Assembly (NCBI RefSeq): GCF_900103585.1
Contig: NZ_FNHV01000025.1
Coordinates: forward strand, 56,930 to 120,929
Direction: 5' to 3'
From: Streptomyces sp. cf386
GTDB taxonomy: Bacteria > Actinomycetota > Actinomycetes > Streptomycetales > Streptomycetaceae
DNA length: 64,000 nt
Below the pieces are notes generated by a model. That model was given only the letters and a program-made list of their open reading frames with translations, did no database searches and was not told where the DNA came from. The stretch's first letter is position 1. Each line of letters starts with the position of its first letter. The position numbers and the translations under genes are program-made. Shown here piece after piece: positions 34,583-43,004 of the stretch.

Positions 34583-35815
34583 ATGCGCGGGCCGGGCACG
34601 TGGTGGCGGGGGAAGAGCACGCCGGAGAAGGTGGAGACGTACACGAGGTGGTCGTTCCACTTCTTCGCGGTGATCGAGGTCGTGGCGGTCGGGCTGCCGG
34701 TCGTCGGCGAGATCGGGGCCGGGCTCGGCCTCTGGCTGATGCTCATGGTGTGCGTGCACGGGGCGCTCTGCGCCCTGACCGTGTCGCGGGCGCTGGACTG
34801 GGTGCGCGGCCGGTGCGAGCAGCCGGTGTGGCTGTTGTGGACGCTCGGCGCCGCCACCGCGGTGCTCGCCGCCACGGCTCTCGCCGTCGCCGAGTACGGT
34901 CCGGACGGTGACGGCGTCGACACCGCGGCGGGCGGGGTCTTCGGCGTCGTGCTGATCTTCGGGGCGGGGACCATCGCGCTCGGCCTGCGCAGCCGACGGC
35001 ACGTGTACGCCCTCGTCGTGGGGTTCGCGGCCGGTGCGGGGCTGGTCGCGTTCCTGCTGGGCCAGCCCGCTCCCGTCGCGCTGGTCAGCATGGTGTCGGT
35101 GCTGTTCGGCGGTGCGTTCCTCGCCTTCACCGCCGTCTTCTCCGTCTGGCTGCTCAAGTCCGTCTACGAACTCGACGAGGCCCGCGAGACCCGCGCCCGG
35201 CTCGCCGTCGCCGAGGAGCGGCTGCGGTTCGGGCGGGATCTGCATGACGTGATGGGGCGGAATCTGGCGGTCATCGCGCTGAAGAGCGAGCTCGCCGTGC
35301 AGTTGGCGCGGCGCGGGCGGCCCGAGGCCGTGGAGCAGATGATCGAGGTGCAGCGGATCGCGCGGGAGTCGCAGCGTGAGGTGAGGGACGTCGTACGGGG
35401 GTATCGGGAGGCCGACCTGGGGGTTGAACTCGCGGGTGCGCAGGGCGTTTTGACGGCGGCCGGGATCGAGTGCGTGGTGACCGGCGAGGCGGCCGGGCTG
35501 CCGGTCGAGGTGCAGTCGGCGCTGGCGTGGGTCGTGCGGGAGGCGACCACGAATGTGCTGCGGCACGGGGATGCCGTGCGGTGTGCGGTGGGAGTACGGG
35601 TGAGGGAGGGGCGCGTGATGCTGACGGTGGAGAACGACGGGGTTGCCGGAGCCTCCGACGGGGGTGGGGGCTCCGGGCTCGCGGGGCTGCGGGAGCGGCT
35701 GGCCGCGGTGGACGGCACCTTGGCGGCCGGTCCCGCCGGGGAGGGGCTGTTCCGGCTGGTGGCGGAGGTGCCGTTGGCGGAGGCCGGGGCGGGCGTGCGG
35801 GAGGTCACCGTATGA
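34583..35815 (+). CDS. Sensor histidine kinase (HisKA_3/NarL-type, DesK-like)
   Basis: A 410-aa membrane kinase. Five or six hydrophobic helices fill residues 22-190 with hardly any extracellular loop, suggesting it senses the membrane itself or its partner transporter, as in BceS/DesK-type systems. After a short coiled coil comes the dimerisation box RFGRDLHDVMGRN with phospho-acceptor His221, and a HATPase_c domain with EATTNVLRHGD (N-box Asn324) and GSGLAGLRERLA. It is 16 nt after the permease gene and overlaps the response-regulator start by 4 nt. Confidence 0.92.
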   Translation: MRGPGTWWRGKSTPEKVETYTRWSFHFFAVIEVVAVGLPVVGEIGAGLGLWLMLMVCVHGALCALTVSRALDWVRGRCEQPVWLLWTLGAATAVLAATALAVAEYGPDGDGVDTAAGGVFGVVLIFGAGTIALGLRSRRHVYALVVGFAAGAGLVAFLLGQPAPVALVSMVSVLFGGAFLAFTAVFSVWLLKSVYELDEARETRARLAVAEERLRFGRDLHDVMGRNLAVIALKSELAVQLARRGRPEAVEQMIEVQRIARESQREVRDVVRGYREADLGVELAGAQGVLTAAGIECVVTGEAAGLPVEVQSALAWVVREATTNVLRHGDAVRCAVGVRVREGRVMLTVENDGVAGASDGGGGSGLAGLRERLAAVDGTLAAGPAGEGLFRLVAEVPLAEAGAGVREVTV

Positions 35816-36462
35816 CCGACCTCAAGAGCGACCGTATGCCCGACCGCGCGACCGGGCCCGTACGGCTGCTGCTCGCCGACGACGAGCATCTGATCCGGGG
35901 TGCGCTCGCCACGCTGCTCTCACTGGAGGACGACCTCGTGATCGTCGCCGAGGCGGCGAGCGGGCCGGAGGCGCTGGCGATGGCGCGGGCGCACGAGCCG
36001 GACGTCGCCGTACTGGATCTTCAGATGCCGGGGGCCGACGGTGTGAGGGTCGCCACATCTCTGCGGGCCGAACTGCCCGGCTGCCGGGTGATGATCGTGA
36101 CCAGTCACGGGCGGCCCGGACATCTGAAGCGGGCCCTTGCGGCGGGTGTGCGCGGGTTCGTCCCGAAGACCGTCAGCGCTCAGCGGCTCGCGGAGATCAT
36201 TCGTACCGTGCACGCCGGAAACCGCTACGTCGACCCGGAGTTGGCCGCCGACGCCATCGCCGCCGGGGACTCGCCGCTGACCGCGCGGGAGGCCGAGGTA
36301 CTGGAACTCGCCGCCGACGGGGCGCCCGTCGCGGAGATCGCGGAGCGGGCCGCACTGTCGCAGGGGACCGTACGGAACTATCTGTCGTCCGCGGTGTCGA
36401 AGCTCGGGGTGGAGAACCGGCACGCGGCGGTGCGTCTCGCACGGGAGCGGGGTTGGGTATAG
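35812..36462 (+). CDS. LuxR/NarL-family response regulator
   Basis: A 216-aa regulator: receiver domain with acidic pair Asp23-Asp24, phospho-acceptor Asp69 in VLDLQMPG, and the FVPKTVS Lys; then a LuxR-type helix-turn-helix (about 152-212) with LTAREAEVLELAADG and SQGTVRNYLSSAVSKL. It partners the kinase encoded just upstream and probably controls the transporter operon. Its TAG stop lies inside a TATAGT hexamer that serves as the -10 box of the next tRNA gene. Confidence 0.93.
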   Translation: MTDLKSDRMPDRATGPVRLLLADDEHLIRGALATLLSLEDDLVIVAEAASGPEALAMARAHEPDVAVLDLQMPGADGVRVATSLRAELPGCRVMIVTSHGRPGHLKRALAAGVRGFVPKTVSAQRLAEIIRTVHAGNRYVDPELAADAIAAGDSPLTAREAEVLELAADGAPVAEIAERAALSQGTVRNYLSSAVSKLGVENRHAAVRLARERGWV

Positions 36463-36463
36463 T
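36458..36463 (+). promoter_or_regulatory. tRNA-Gly -10 hexamer overlapping a stop codon
   Basis: TATAGT at 36458 contains the TAG stop of the response regulator and lies 21 nt before tRNA-Gly copy 2. A weak -35 would fall inside the coding end. Confidence 0.5.
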
Positions 36464-36484
36464 GGTTCTCGCGCCACGGCGCAT

Positions 36485-36557
36485 GCGAACGTAGCTCAGT
36501 TGGTAGAGCGCAACCTTGCCAAGGTTGAGGTCGCGAGTTCGAACCTCGTCGTTCGCT
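36485..36557 (+). tRNA. tRNA-Gly (GCC), copy 2
   Basis: A 73-nt cloverleaf with acceptor stem GCGAACG/CGTTCGC and anticodon GCC. Compared with copy 1, a G-C acceptor pair is replaced by A-T on both strands and one T-loop G by A. Confidence 0.95.
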
Positions 36558-36565
36558 CCACGTCG

Positions 36566-36592
36566 AAGCCCCCGGTTCTCACCGGGGGCTTT
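36566..36592 (+). terminator. Terminator after tRNA-Gly copy 2
   Basis: AAGCCCCCGGT and ACCGGGGGCTT form an 11-bp stem with a 4-nt loop and a short T tail. Confidence 0.85.
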
Positions 36593-36598
36593 CGCGTT

Positions 36599-36620
36599 GC
36601 CCCCGGATTTCGCCGGGGGC
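36599..36620 (-). terminator. Terminator of purC
   Basis: GCCCCCGG and CCGGGGGC-type arms with an ATTTCG centre lie just after the purC stop on the minus strand, back to back with the tRNA terminator. Confidence 0.65.
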
Positions 36621-36632
36621 GGTGGCATGCGG

Positions 36633-37532
36633 TCAGCTCCAGCTGGTGCCCGTGAGGCGCTCGTAGGCCTCCACGTACTTCGCCCGGGTCGCGTCCACGA
36701 CCTCCTGCGGCAGCGGCGGCGGGGGCTGCTCGCTCTTCCTGTCCCAGCCGGACGCCGGCGAGGTCAGCCAGTCGCGGACGAACTGCTTGTCGTACGACGG
36801 CTGCGCGCGGCCCGGCTGCCAGGTGTCGGCCGGCCAGAAGCGGGAGGAGTCCGGGGTGAGGACCTCGTCGGCGATGACCAGCGTCTCCCCGTCGAAGCCG
36901 AACTCGAACTTGGTGTCCGCGAGGATGATGCCGCGGTCGCGGGCGATGTCCCGGCCGCGGGAGTAGACGGCGAGGGTGGCCTGGCGCAGCCGCGCGGCGG
37001 TGTCGGCGCCGACCTGGCGGGCGACCTCCTCGTACGAGACGTTCTCGTCGTGCTCGCCGACCGCGGCCTTGGTGGCCGGGGTGAAGATCGGGGCGGGCAG
37101 TTCGCTGCCGTCGACCAGGCCCTCGGGGAGGGCGAGGCCGCAGACGGTGCGGGAGTCGTTGTACTCCAGCAGGCCGGAGCCGGTGAGGTAGCCGCGGGCC
37201 ACGGCCTCGACCGGGACCATCTTCAGCGACTTGCAGACGAGGGTGCGGCCCGCCCAGTCGGCGGGGGCGCCGGCGGGCACGTCGGTGCCCAGCACGTGGT
37301 TGGGGACCAGGTCGGCGAGCTGGTCGAACCACCACAGGGAGAGCTGGGTGAGGATGCGGCCCTTGTCGGGGATCTCGGTCGGCAGCACCCAGTCATAGGC
37401 GGACATACGGTCACTGGCGACCATCACGAGGTCGCCCGCCTCGTTCTGGTACAGCTCGCGCACCTTGCCGGTGTGCAGGTGCACCAAGCCCGGAACCTGG
37501 ATCGGCTCGGGCTTTTCTACGAATCCGGACAC
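36633..37532 (-). CDS. purC: Phosphoribosylaminoimidazole-succinocarboxamide synthase
   Basis: SAICAR synthetase, step 8 of purine synthesis (CAIR plus aspartate plus ATP). The 299-aa length is that of the longer actinobacterial/yeast-like form. Family blocks: HLHTGKVRELY, VMVASDRMSAYDWVLPT, SLKMVPVEAVARGYLTGSG, the SELPAPIFTPATKA segment, and LADTKFEFGFD with LVIADEVLTPDSSRFW. It is monocistronic, flanked by a tRNA on one side and an unrelated hydrolase-like gene on the other. Confidence 0.97.
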   Translation of the reverse strand: MSGFVEKPEPIQVPGLVHLHTGKVRELYQNEAGDLVMVASDRMSAYDWVLPTEIPDKGRILTQLSLWWFDQLADLVPNHVLGTDVPAGAPADWAGRTLVCKSLKMVPVEAVARGYLTGSGLLEYNDSRTVCGLALPEGLVDGSELPAPIFTPATKAAVGEHDENVSYEEVARQVGADTAARLRQATLAVYSRGRDIARDRGIILADTKFEFGFDGETLVIADEVLTPDSSRFWPADTWQPGRAQPSYDKQFVRDWLTSPASGWDRKSEQPPPPLPQEVVDATRAKYVEAYERLTGTSWS

Positions 37533-37629
37533 GGTTCCTCCCCGTGGTTCTGTCCAAGTGGCTCGATTCTCCCGTATGGCCGGGGATCACCCTTGGGTGG
37601 GGGTCTGCCGGCGAACGTCTCAGCGGAGC

Positions 37630-39120
37630 TCAGTCACGTTTGCAGATGCGGTCCAGGAGGTTCGCGGTGGCGCGCTGGACTCGGGTGTCGACGTGGCCCG
37701 GGCGGTCCAGCGCCGGAGACCAGGCGAAGGTTCCGGACGCGAAGACCAGGGCGCCGGAGGGGGCACGGTAGAGGGACGTCTCCTGGTGTCGGAGGGCGCC
37801 TTCGCGGTCGGTGTACGGGGAGTGGGCGAGCAGGATGCGCTCCTCGTGCTCGGGCAGCGGGGTGCGCGGGAAGTAGCGGTCGGCCTCGCCCGCGACCAGG
37901 TCGGCGATCTCGTCGCCCTCGTGGGCGCCGGTCGCCTCCCACAGCCAGTGGTCGGCGTTGCGGACGATCAGGGGGTGGGGCTCGGGAACCTGGCCGGCGT
38001 ACTGGATACCGATCACCTCCTGCTCGGGGCGGTCGATCTCCCGCCAGAGCACCGGGCGGCCGGGGCCCCTGCGCTTGCGGCAGGTGAGCAGGCGGTCGGG
38101 GACGCCGGACGGGGAGGGACCCAACTCGACCTGCCAGTACATGGAGTTGGCGGAGAGGAAGACGAGGGACGTGCCGTTCTCGCGGGCCAGCTCGACGGTG
38201 CGGCGCATGTTCGTCGACCAGTACTCGTCGTGGCCCGGGAAGACCAGTCCGCGGTAGCGAGTGGGGTCGACGTGGCCGCCGTGCAGGTCACGGGCGTCGG
38301 CGTAGGCGATGTCGTAGCCGTAGCGCTCGGCCCAGCGGATGAAGTCGTAGGCGTGGCCGACGTGCAGGGGGAGGCCCGCGCCCGCGTACGGGCGGTCGAA
38401 GGAGACGGTGGTGGCGGCGTCGGCCTCGCCCAGCAGACGACCGTCCTCGTCCCAGGCGTGGTAGAGGCTGGCGCCGGTGTGGCCGTCCTCCGGGTAGAGG
38501 TTGTAGGCCTGCCAGGTGACGTCGGGGAGGAGCAGCAGCAGATCCGCGGGGTGCTTGTCGCGGACGGTGAAGGGGATGTGGGAGCGGTAGCCGTCGGCGG
38601 TGGTGAGGACGGCCACGTACGCGCCGATGCTCCAGTAGCTCGGGACCTGCAGGCGCCAGGACAGCCACCAGTGGTGGCAGGAGACCGTGCGGTCCGCGGT
38701 GAGCGGCGGGGGCTGGACGATGCCGGAGAGGCGGGGGCTGGTGGTGATCTTGGCGGCGCCGTCACCGCCGTAGTGGCCGATGCGGTAGATGTCGACGGCG
38801 AATTCCTGGGGCGGGTCGACGGTGATGTGGAAGTCGACGGCCTCGCCGGGGGCTACCGCGCCGGTCGAGGTGAAGCCCTTGATCTGGCGGTGGACGTCGT
38901 CGGCGGAGCGCGGGCCGGCGCTTCGGGGGGCCGGGACCCTGGGGGTGCCCGAGGTCGGAGGGTGGGCCTGGCCGTCGACGTACCAGGGGACGACCTGGCC
39001 GGTGTCGTCGAAGTACGTCACGTTGCCGCGCAGCCAGGGGACGGGGCCCTGACCGAAGGGGTCCGTCACGGCGTGCGCGAGTGCTCCCGACTCCCAGCGG
39101 CGGATCTGCTCGGATCCCAT
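37630..39120 (-). CDS. N,N-dimethylformamidase beta-subunit-like protein
   Basis: A 496-aa protein matching the large (beta) subunit family of N,N-dimethylformamidase, an iron-dependent amidohydrolase. Seen features: a beta-rich N-terminal part with EAVDFHITVDPPQEFAVDIYR and IGHYGGDGAAK; WQAYNLYPEDGHTGASLY; a glutamine-amidotransferase-like core with YRGLVFPGHDEYWSTNMRR; and SFDRPYAG. True DMFase needs a small alpha subunit, and none is adjacent, so this is an orphan homologue of unknown substrate. No signal peptide is evident. The ATG at 39120 gives MGSEQIRRWE. Confidence 0.75.
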   Translation of the reverse strand: MGSEQIRRWESGALAHAVTDPFGQGPVPWLRGNVTYFDDTGQVVPWYVDGQAHPPTSGTPRVPAPRSAGPRSADDVHRQIKGFTSTGAVAPGEAVDFHITVDPPQEFAVDIYRIGHYGGDGAAKITTSPRLSGIVQPPPLTADRTVSCHHWWLSWRLQVPSYWSIGAYVAVLTTADGYRSHIPFTVRDKHPADLLLLLPDVTWQAYNLYPEDGHTGASLYHAWDEDGRLLGEADAATTVSFDRPYAGAGLPLHVGHAYDFIRWAERYGYDIAYADARDLHGGHVDPTRYRGLVFPGHDEYWSTNMRRTVELARENGTSLVFLSANSMYWQVELGPSPSGVPDRLLTCRKRRGPGRPVLWREIDRPEQEVIGIQYAGQVPEPHPLIVRNADHWLWEATGAHEGDEIADLVAGEADRYFPRTPLPEHEERILLAHSPYTDREGALRHQETSLYRAPSGALVFASGTFAWSPALDRPGHVDTRVQRATANLLDRICKRD

Positions 39121-39381
39121 GGCCGTACCCCTCCCTCGTGCCCCCGTGGTGCTGCCTTGAGCGTTGCGTGTGTGGTGCGGGTGGTGCGTGCGCTTGCGGT
39201 TTCTGCCGCGTGGCGTGGGCGTTGGTGTGTCTGTCGTATGTCGTAAGCCCTTGCCATATGCGCTATCGATCCCAGCACATCACATTGCGCACGCATCCTG
39301 TCACTATTCGTTGCGAATTGGCCGAAAGTGGAACCGGGGGCTCCGACCCGCTTCGGCTGTCGGACGACGGTCGGAGGGCTG

Positions 39382-41286
39382 TCAGACGAGGCGTACCGGC
39401 TTCTCCGGGCGTATCCCCGAGTCCACCAGCCAGGCGCGCAGGGGTGCCGGGTCGCCGTCCTTGATGAGGCTGAGGACCCTCGGGGTGAGATCGGCCGTTC
39501 GCTCGCCGTCGATGAGGAGGGTGGGGCCGTCGAGCCAGTCCAGGCCGGGGGTCGCACCGGCGGTGTCCATCGCGGCGCAGCACACCATCGCCGTCACGTG
39601 GTCGGTGAGCAACTCGCGGGCGGTGCGCGGTGGTTGGAGCGGGAAGAGGGGGAGCGCGCCCAGGTCCAGGAAGGTGGTGTCGGGGGCGGGGGATGCCTGC
39701 TGCTCGGCGGGGGCTGCGGCCTCCTCGCGGGCCAGTTCGGCGGTCAGGCTTGCGGCGAGGGCGGAGCTTCGTTCGGTTTCCTGGTCTTCGTCGTCGTGAG
39801 CGTCATCGCCGTAGTGAAGGTCGTCGTCGAGGGAGACGTCCTCGGCCATGGACTCGTAGGGGGGCCTGGGGGCGCTGGGGGTATTGGCGGCGTCCGGGGC
39901 CTCTGCGGTTTCTGAGGACTGGACGGGGGTGTCCTCGGTGCCGTGGATGGCGTGGATGCCCTCGGCGGCGGCTGTGGGGGCCGGTGGGGACGAGAGGTGG
40001 TCCAGGACGCGGGCCAGGGTCGGGCCGTCCGTCGACGGGGGTGTGCCGTCGGTGGTGCGGCGGACGCCGAGGGCGTCGAGGACGCGGTGGAGGCGGGCCG
40101 CGTCCGTACGCCATTTGCGGTCGACGACCTCCTCCGGGTACTCCTGCCAGTCCACCGGAGACCAGTCCGGGCCGGGCTCGGCGGGTCCGCCGTGGAAGAG
40201 GCGGGCAGCGAGGAGTGAGGCGGCCTCGTCGACCGCGCCGGGCTCTTCCAGCAGGTCACAGGCGGGGCGCTCGCCCAGCCGGGAGGCGAAGCCCTCGGCC
40301 AGTCGGTCCCGGCGGGACAGCTCGGTGAGCGCGGCGACGACGCCCGCGTCCAGCCGGGACGGCCAGCGGCCCATCCGCCAGGCGGGCAGCGCGACCCGGG
40401 TGAGCAGCCGGTCCCAGCCCGCGTACGCCAGCCCGACCTGTTCCTGGGCGACGATCCGCAGTCCGTAATCCACAGCCTGTGCACGCTCGGCGGCTGCGGC
40501 GGCCACACCCCGCTCCATCTCGGTGGCGTGGTCCCGGCAACTGCGCAGCAGCAGCCGCGCGACCCAGCCGAGGCCCGCGCACACCGCCCGGGATCCCGGG
40601 CAGCGGCCGCGCGTCGAGGCGACGGCCACGGCGGCGTCCAGGCCGCGGACGAAGCGCCGTGCCTGGGCTATGTCCGGGTGGGCCGAAGGTCCCGTACCGG
40701 CAACGACCGGGGCGAGGACCGCGCGCAGTTCACCGACGCGCATCCACCACAGGAACGGGGAGCCGATGACGAGGACAGGGGCGACGGGCGTACGGCGGTG
40801 GGCGCCGCGCGACGCGCCGCCGCGCAGGCCGTTGAGCCCGCTCTCGTCACGGTCCTCGGTCGGTGGCGGGCCGTGGGACGGGTGGGTGCGGTCCTCCAGC
40901 CAGCTGTCGCAGTCCGGGGTGAGCGCTATCGCGGACGGGGCCGGGACGTCGAGGCGGTCGGCGAGGTCGCGCACCATCCGGTACAGGTCCGGGGCCTGCT
41001 CCTCGGCTATCGCGACCGTCGGGCTGACGGCGGGGCGGGAGCGGGCGACGACCAGGGCGATGACGGCGGCGGCGAGCAGGACGAGGACGGCGACGGGGGT
41101 CACGACCCACCGGGCGACGTGCCAGCCCGGGCCGACGAGGTGGTTGGTGGAGGCGCCGGCGAACAGCACCACGGCGAACGCCGCGGGCAACAGGGCCACG
41201 GCGAGCGCGCGGCTGCGGATGCGCAGCACGGCGAGGGCACGAGCACGAGCTGCCTGCGCACCCATCTCCACACCGATACCGGTCAC
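39382..41286 (-). CDS. Membrane protein with a degenerate M48 peptidase-like domain
   Basis: A 634-aa protein starting at a GTG. Two membrane helices occupy about 28-45 and 60-82. Residues 95-197 read like the start of an M48/HtpX peptidase (LYRMVRDLADRLDVPAPSAIALTP, then a short linker, then GSPFLWWMRVGELRAVLAP), but the place where HEXXH should follow is PVVAG, so the zinc site is lost. The remainder is helical, then a long acidic Ala/Pro/Thr-rich tail. It is probably non-catalytic, acting as a scaffold or regulator of a related protease. Function unknown. Confidence 0.65.
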   Translation of the reverse strand: MTGIGVEMGAQAARARALAVLRIRSRALAVALLPAAFAVVLFAGASTNHLVGPGWHVARWVVTPVAVLVLLAAAVIALVVARSRPAVSPTVAIAEEQAPDLYRMVRDLADRLDVPAPSAIALTPDCDSWLEDRTHPSHGPPPTEDRDESGLNGLRGGASRGAHRRTPVAPVLVIGSPFLWWMRVGELRAVLAPVVAGTGPSAHPDIAQARRFVRGLDAAVAVASTRGRCPGSRAVCAGLGWVARLLLRSCRDHATEMERGVAAAAAERAQAVDYGLRIVAQEQVGLAYAGWDRLLTRVALPAWRMGRWPSRLDAGVVAALTELSRRDRLAEGFASRLGERPACDLLEEPGAVDEAASLLAARLFHGGPAEPGPDWSPVDWQEYPEEVVDRKWRTDAARLHRVLDALGVRRTTDGTPPSTDGPTLARVLDHLSSPPAPTAAAEGIHAIHGTEDTPVQSSETAEAPDAANTPSAPRPPYESMAEDVSLDDDLHYGDDAHDDEDQETERSSALAASLTAELAREEAAAPAEQQASPAPDTTFLDLGALPLFPLQPPRTARELLTDHVTAMVCCAAMDTAGATPGLDWLDGPTLLIDGERTADLTPRVLSLIKDGDPAPLRAWLVDSGIRPEKPVRLV

Positions 41287-41603
41287 GGCCGGACCTCACC
41301 CCCTCCGTGGTGCCCTGGCTGTCCGAACTGTCCTGGCTTTGCTCACTCCCCCACTGTGGCACCCACCACTGACATCGCAATGCCGGTGGGCCAAGTGCCG
41401 GAACGCTTGCGCCGCACCCTAGTTGGGGCGTCGACCCACGTCAGCCGGATGGGGCATCGGTCACTCGATGGAATGGCTTTGGGGAAAGGTGGATGACGGA
41501 CAGCGATGATCAGGCCCCGAATCCTGAGACGGATTCGGGGCCTGCGGGGTTTATCGGAGGTGGGGGTTCGCGGGGGGTTCGAGGGAGCGTGGGGGGCGCG
41601 TAC
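41287..41603. other. Intergenic region between the M48-like gene and purD
   Basis: About 317 nt with no supportable gene. It contains the purD terminator (41512-41543) and should contain the promoter of the M48-like gene. Confidence 0.6.
41512..41543 (-). terminator. Terminator of purD
   Basis: AGGCCCCGAATCC and GGATTCGGGGCCT form a perfect 13-bp stem with a 6-nt loop, 60 nt after the purD stop on the minus strand. Confidence 0.85.
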
Positions 41604-42854
41604 TTACGCTCCTGCCGCCTTGGCCGCGATGTCCGAACGGTGCTGGGAGCCGTCGAGCTTGATGCGGGCCACGGCCTTGTACGCGCGGTCGCGGGCCTTG
41701 GCGAGGTCCTTGCCGGTCGCCGTGACGGACAGGACACGACCGCCGGCGCTCACCACCGCGTCGCCGTCGTACTTGGTGCCCGCGTGCAGGACATAGGCGT
41801 GCGGGGCGTCCTCGGCGGCCACCTCGTCGAGGCCGGTGATCGGGTCGCCGGTGCGCGGGGTGCCGGGGTAGTTGTGGGAGGCGACGACCACGGTGACCGC
41901 GGCGTCCTCGCTCCAGCGCAGCGGCGCCAGGTCGGCGAGGTCGCCCTTGGCGGCGGCCAGCAGGACACCGGCCAGCGGGGTCTTCAGTCGGGCCAGGACG
42001 ACCTGGGTCTCGGGGTCACCGAAACGGGCGTTGAACTCGATGACCCGTACGCCGCGGGAGGTGATCGCGAGACCGGCGTAGAGAAGGCCGGAGAAGGGCG
42101 TGCCGCGGCGGTGCATCTCGTCGACGGTCGGCTGGAGGACGGTCTCCATGACCTCCGCGACCAGCTTCGGGTCGGCCCACGGGAGCGGGGAGTACGCGCC
42201 CATGCCGCCGGTGTTCGGGCCCTCGTCGCCGTCGAGCGCCCGCTTGAAGTCCTGGGCGGGCTGCAGCGGGACGACCGTCTCGCCGTCGGTGATGGCGAAC
42301 AGGGAGACCTCGGGGCCGTCGAGGAACTCCTCGATGACGACGCGCTCGCAGGAGTTGGCATGCGCCCTGGCCGCCTCGATGTCGGCGGTCACGACGACGC
42401 CCTTGCCGGCGGCGAGGCCGTCGTCCTTGACGACGTACGGGGCGCCGAAGGCGTCGAGGGCCTCGTCGACCTCGGCGGGCGTGGTGCAGACGTAGGAGCG
42501 GGCCGTGGGGACGCCGGCCGCCGCCATCACGTCCTTGGCGAAAGCCTTGGAGCCCTCGATCTGCGCGGCCTCCCCGGAGGGGCCGAAGACCGGGATACCC
42601 GCCTCGCGCACGGCGTCGGCGACCCCGGCGACGAGTGGTGCCTCCGGCCCTACGACCACGAGGTCGGCGTCGAGCCGAGTGGCCAGCGCGGTGACGGCCT
42701 TGCCGTCCAGGGCGTCGACCTGGTGCAGCTCGGCGACCTCGGCGATGCCGGCGTTGCCGGGGGCGCAGTGCAGCGCGCTGACGTCGGGGTCGAGGGACAG
42801 GGAGTGGCACAGGGCGTGTTCGCGGGCGCCGCTACCGATGACGAGGACCTTCAC
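41604..42854 (-). CDS. purD: Phosphoribosylamine-glycine ligase
   Basis: GAR synthetase, step 2 of purine synthesis: joins glycine to phosphoribosylamine using ATP. The 416-aa ATP-grasp protein starts MKVLVIGSGAREHAL, the Rossmann-like N-domain with the conserved GSGAREHA. Later blocks: APLVAGVADAVREAGIPVFGPS, DGLAAGKGV, EEFLDGPEVS, the substrate-binding PAQDFKRALDGDEGPNTGGMGAYSP and EFNARFGDPETQ. Monocistronic, with dnaX just upstream in the same direction but 144 nt away. Confidence 0.97.
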   Translation of the reverse strand: MKVLVIGSGAREHALCHSLSLDPDVSALHCAPGNAGIAEVAELHQVDALDGKAVTALATRLDADLVVVGPEAPLVAGVADAVREAGIPVFGPSGEAAQIEGSKAFAKDVMAAAGVPTARSYVCTTPAEVDEALDAFGAPYVVKDDGLAAGKGVVVTADIEAARAHANSCERVVIEEFLDGPEVSLFAITDGETVVPLQPAQDFKRALDGDEGPNTGGMGAYSPLPWADPKLVAEVMETVLQPTVDEMHRRGTPFSGLLYAGLAITSRGVRVIEFNARFGDPETQVVLARLKTPLAGVLLAAAKGDLADLAPLRWSEDAAVTVVVASHNYPGTPRTGDPITGLDEVAAEDAPHAYVLHAGTKYDGDAVVSAGGRVLSVTATGKDLAKARDRAYKAVARIKLDGSQHRSDIAAKAAGA

Positions 42855-42970
42855 GGGGGTCAGCCTAACGGGATTTTTGTGCGGGACGATGAGGGGTGGG
42901 GGGTTGGCGACCTGTGCGTTCCTCCAAGTTGGTGGCCGCAGGTCCCGCTACTCGATGGGCCCCACTGCTC

Positions 42971-43004
42971 GCTCGGTCCCGCTACTCGCTCGGTCCCGCT
43001 ACTC
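42971..43004. repeat. 17-bp tandem repeat over the dnaX stop codon
   Basis: GCTCGGTCCCGCTACTC is repeated twice head to tail, with a further TCCCGCTACTCG copy at 42946. The second unit contains the dnaX stop codon (CTA on the plus strand). Confidence 0.8.
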
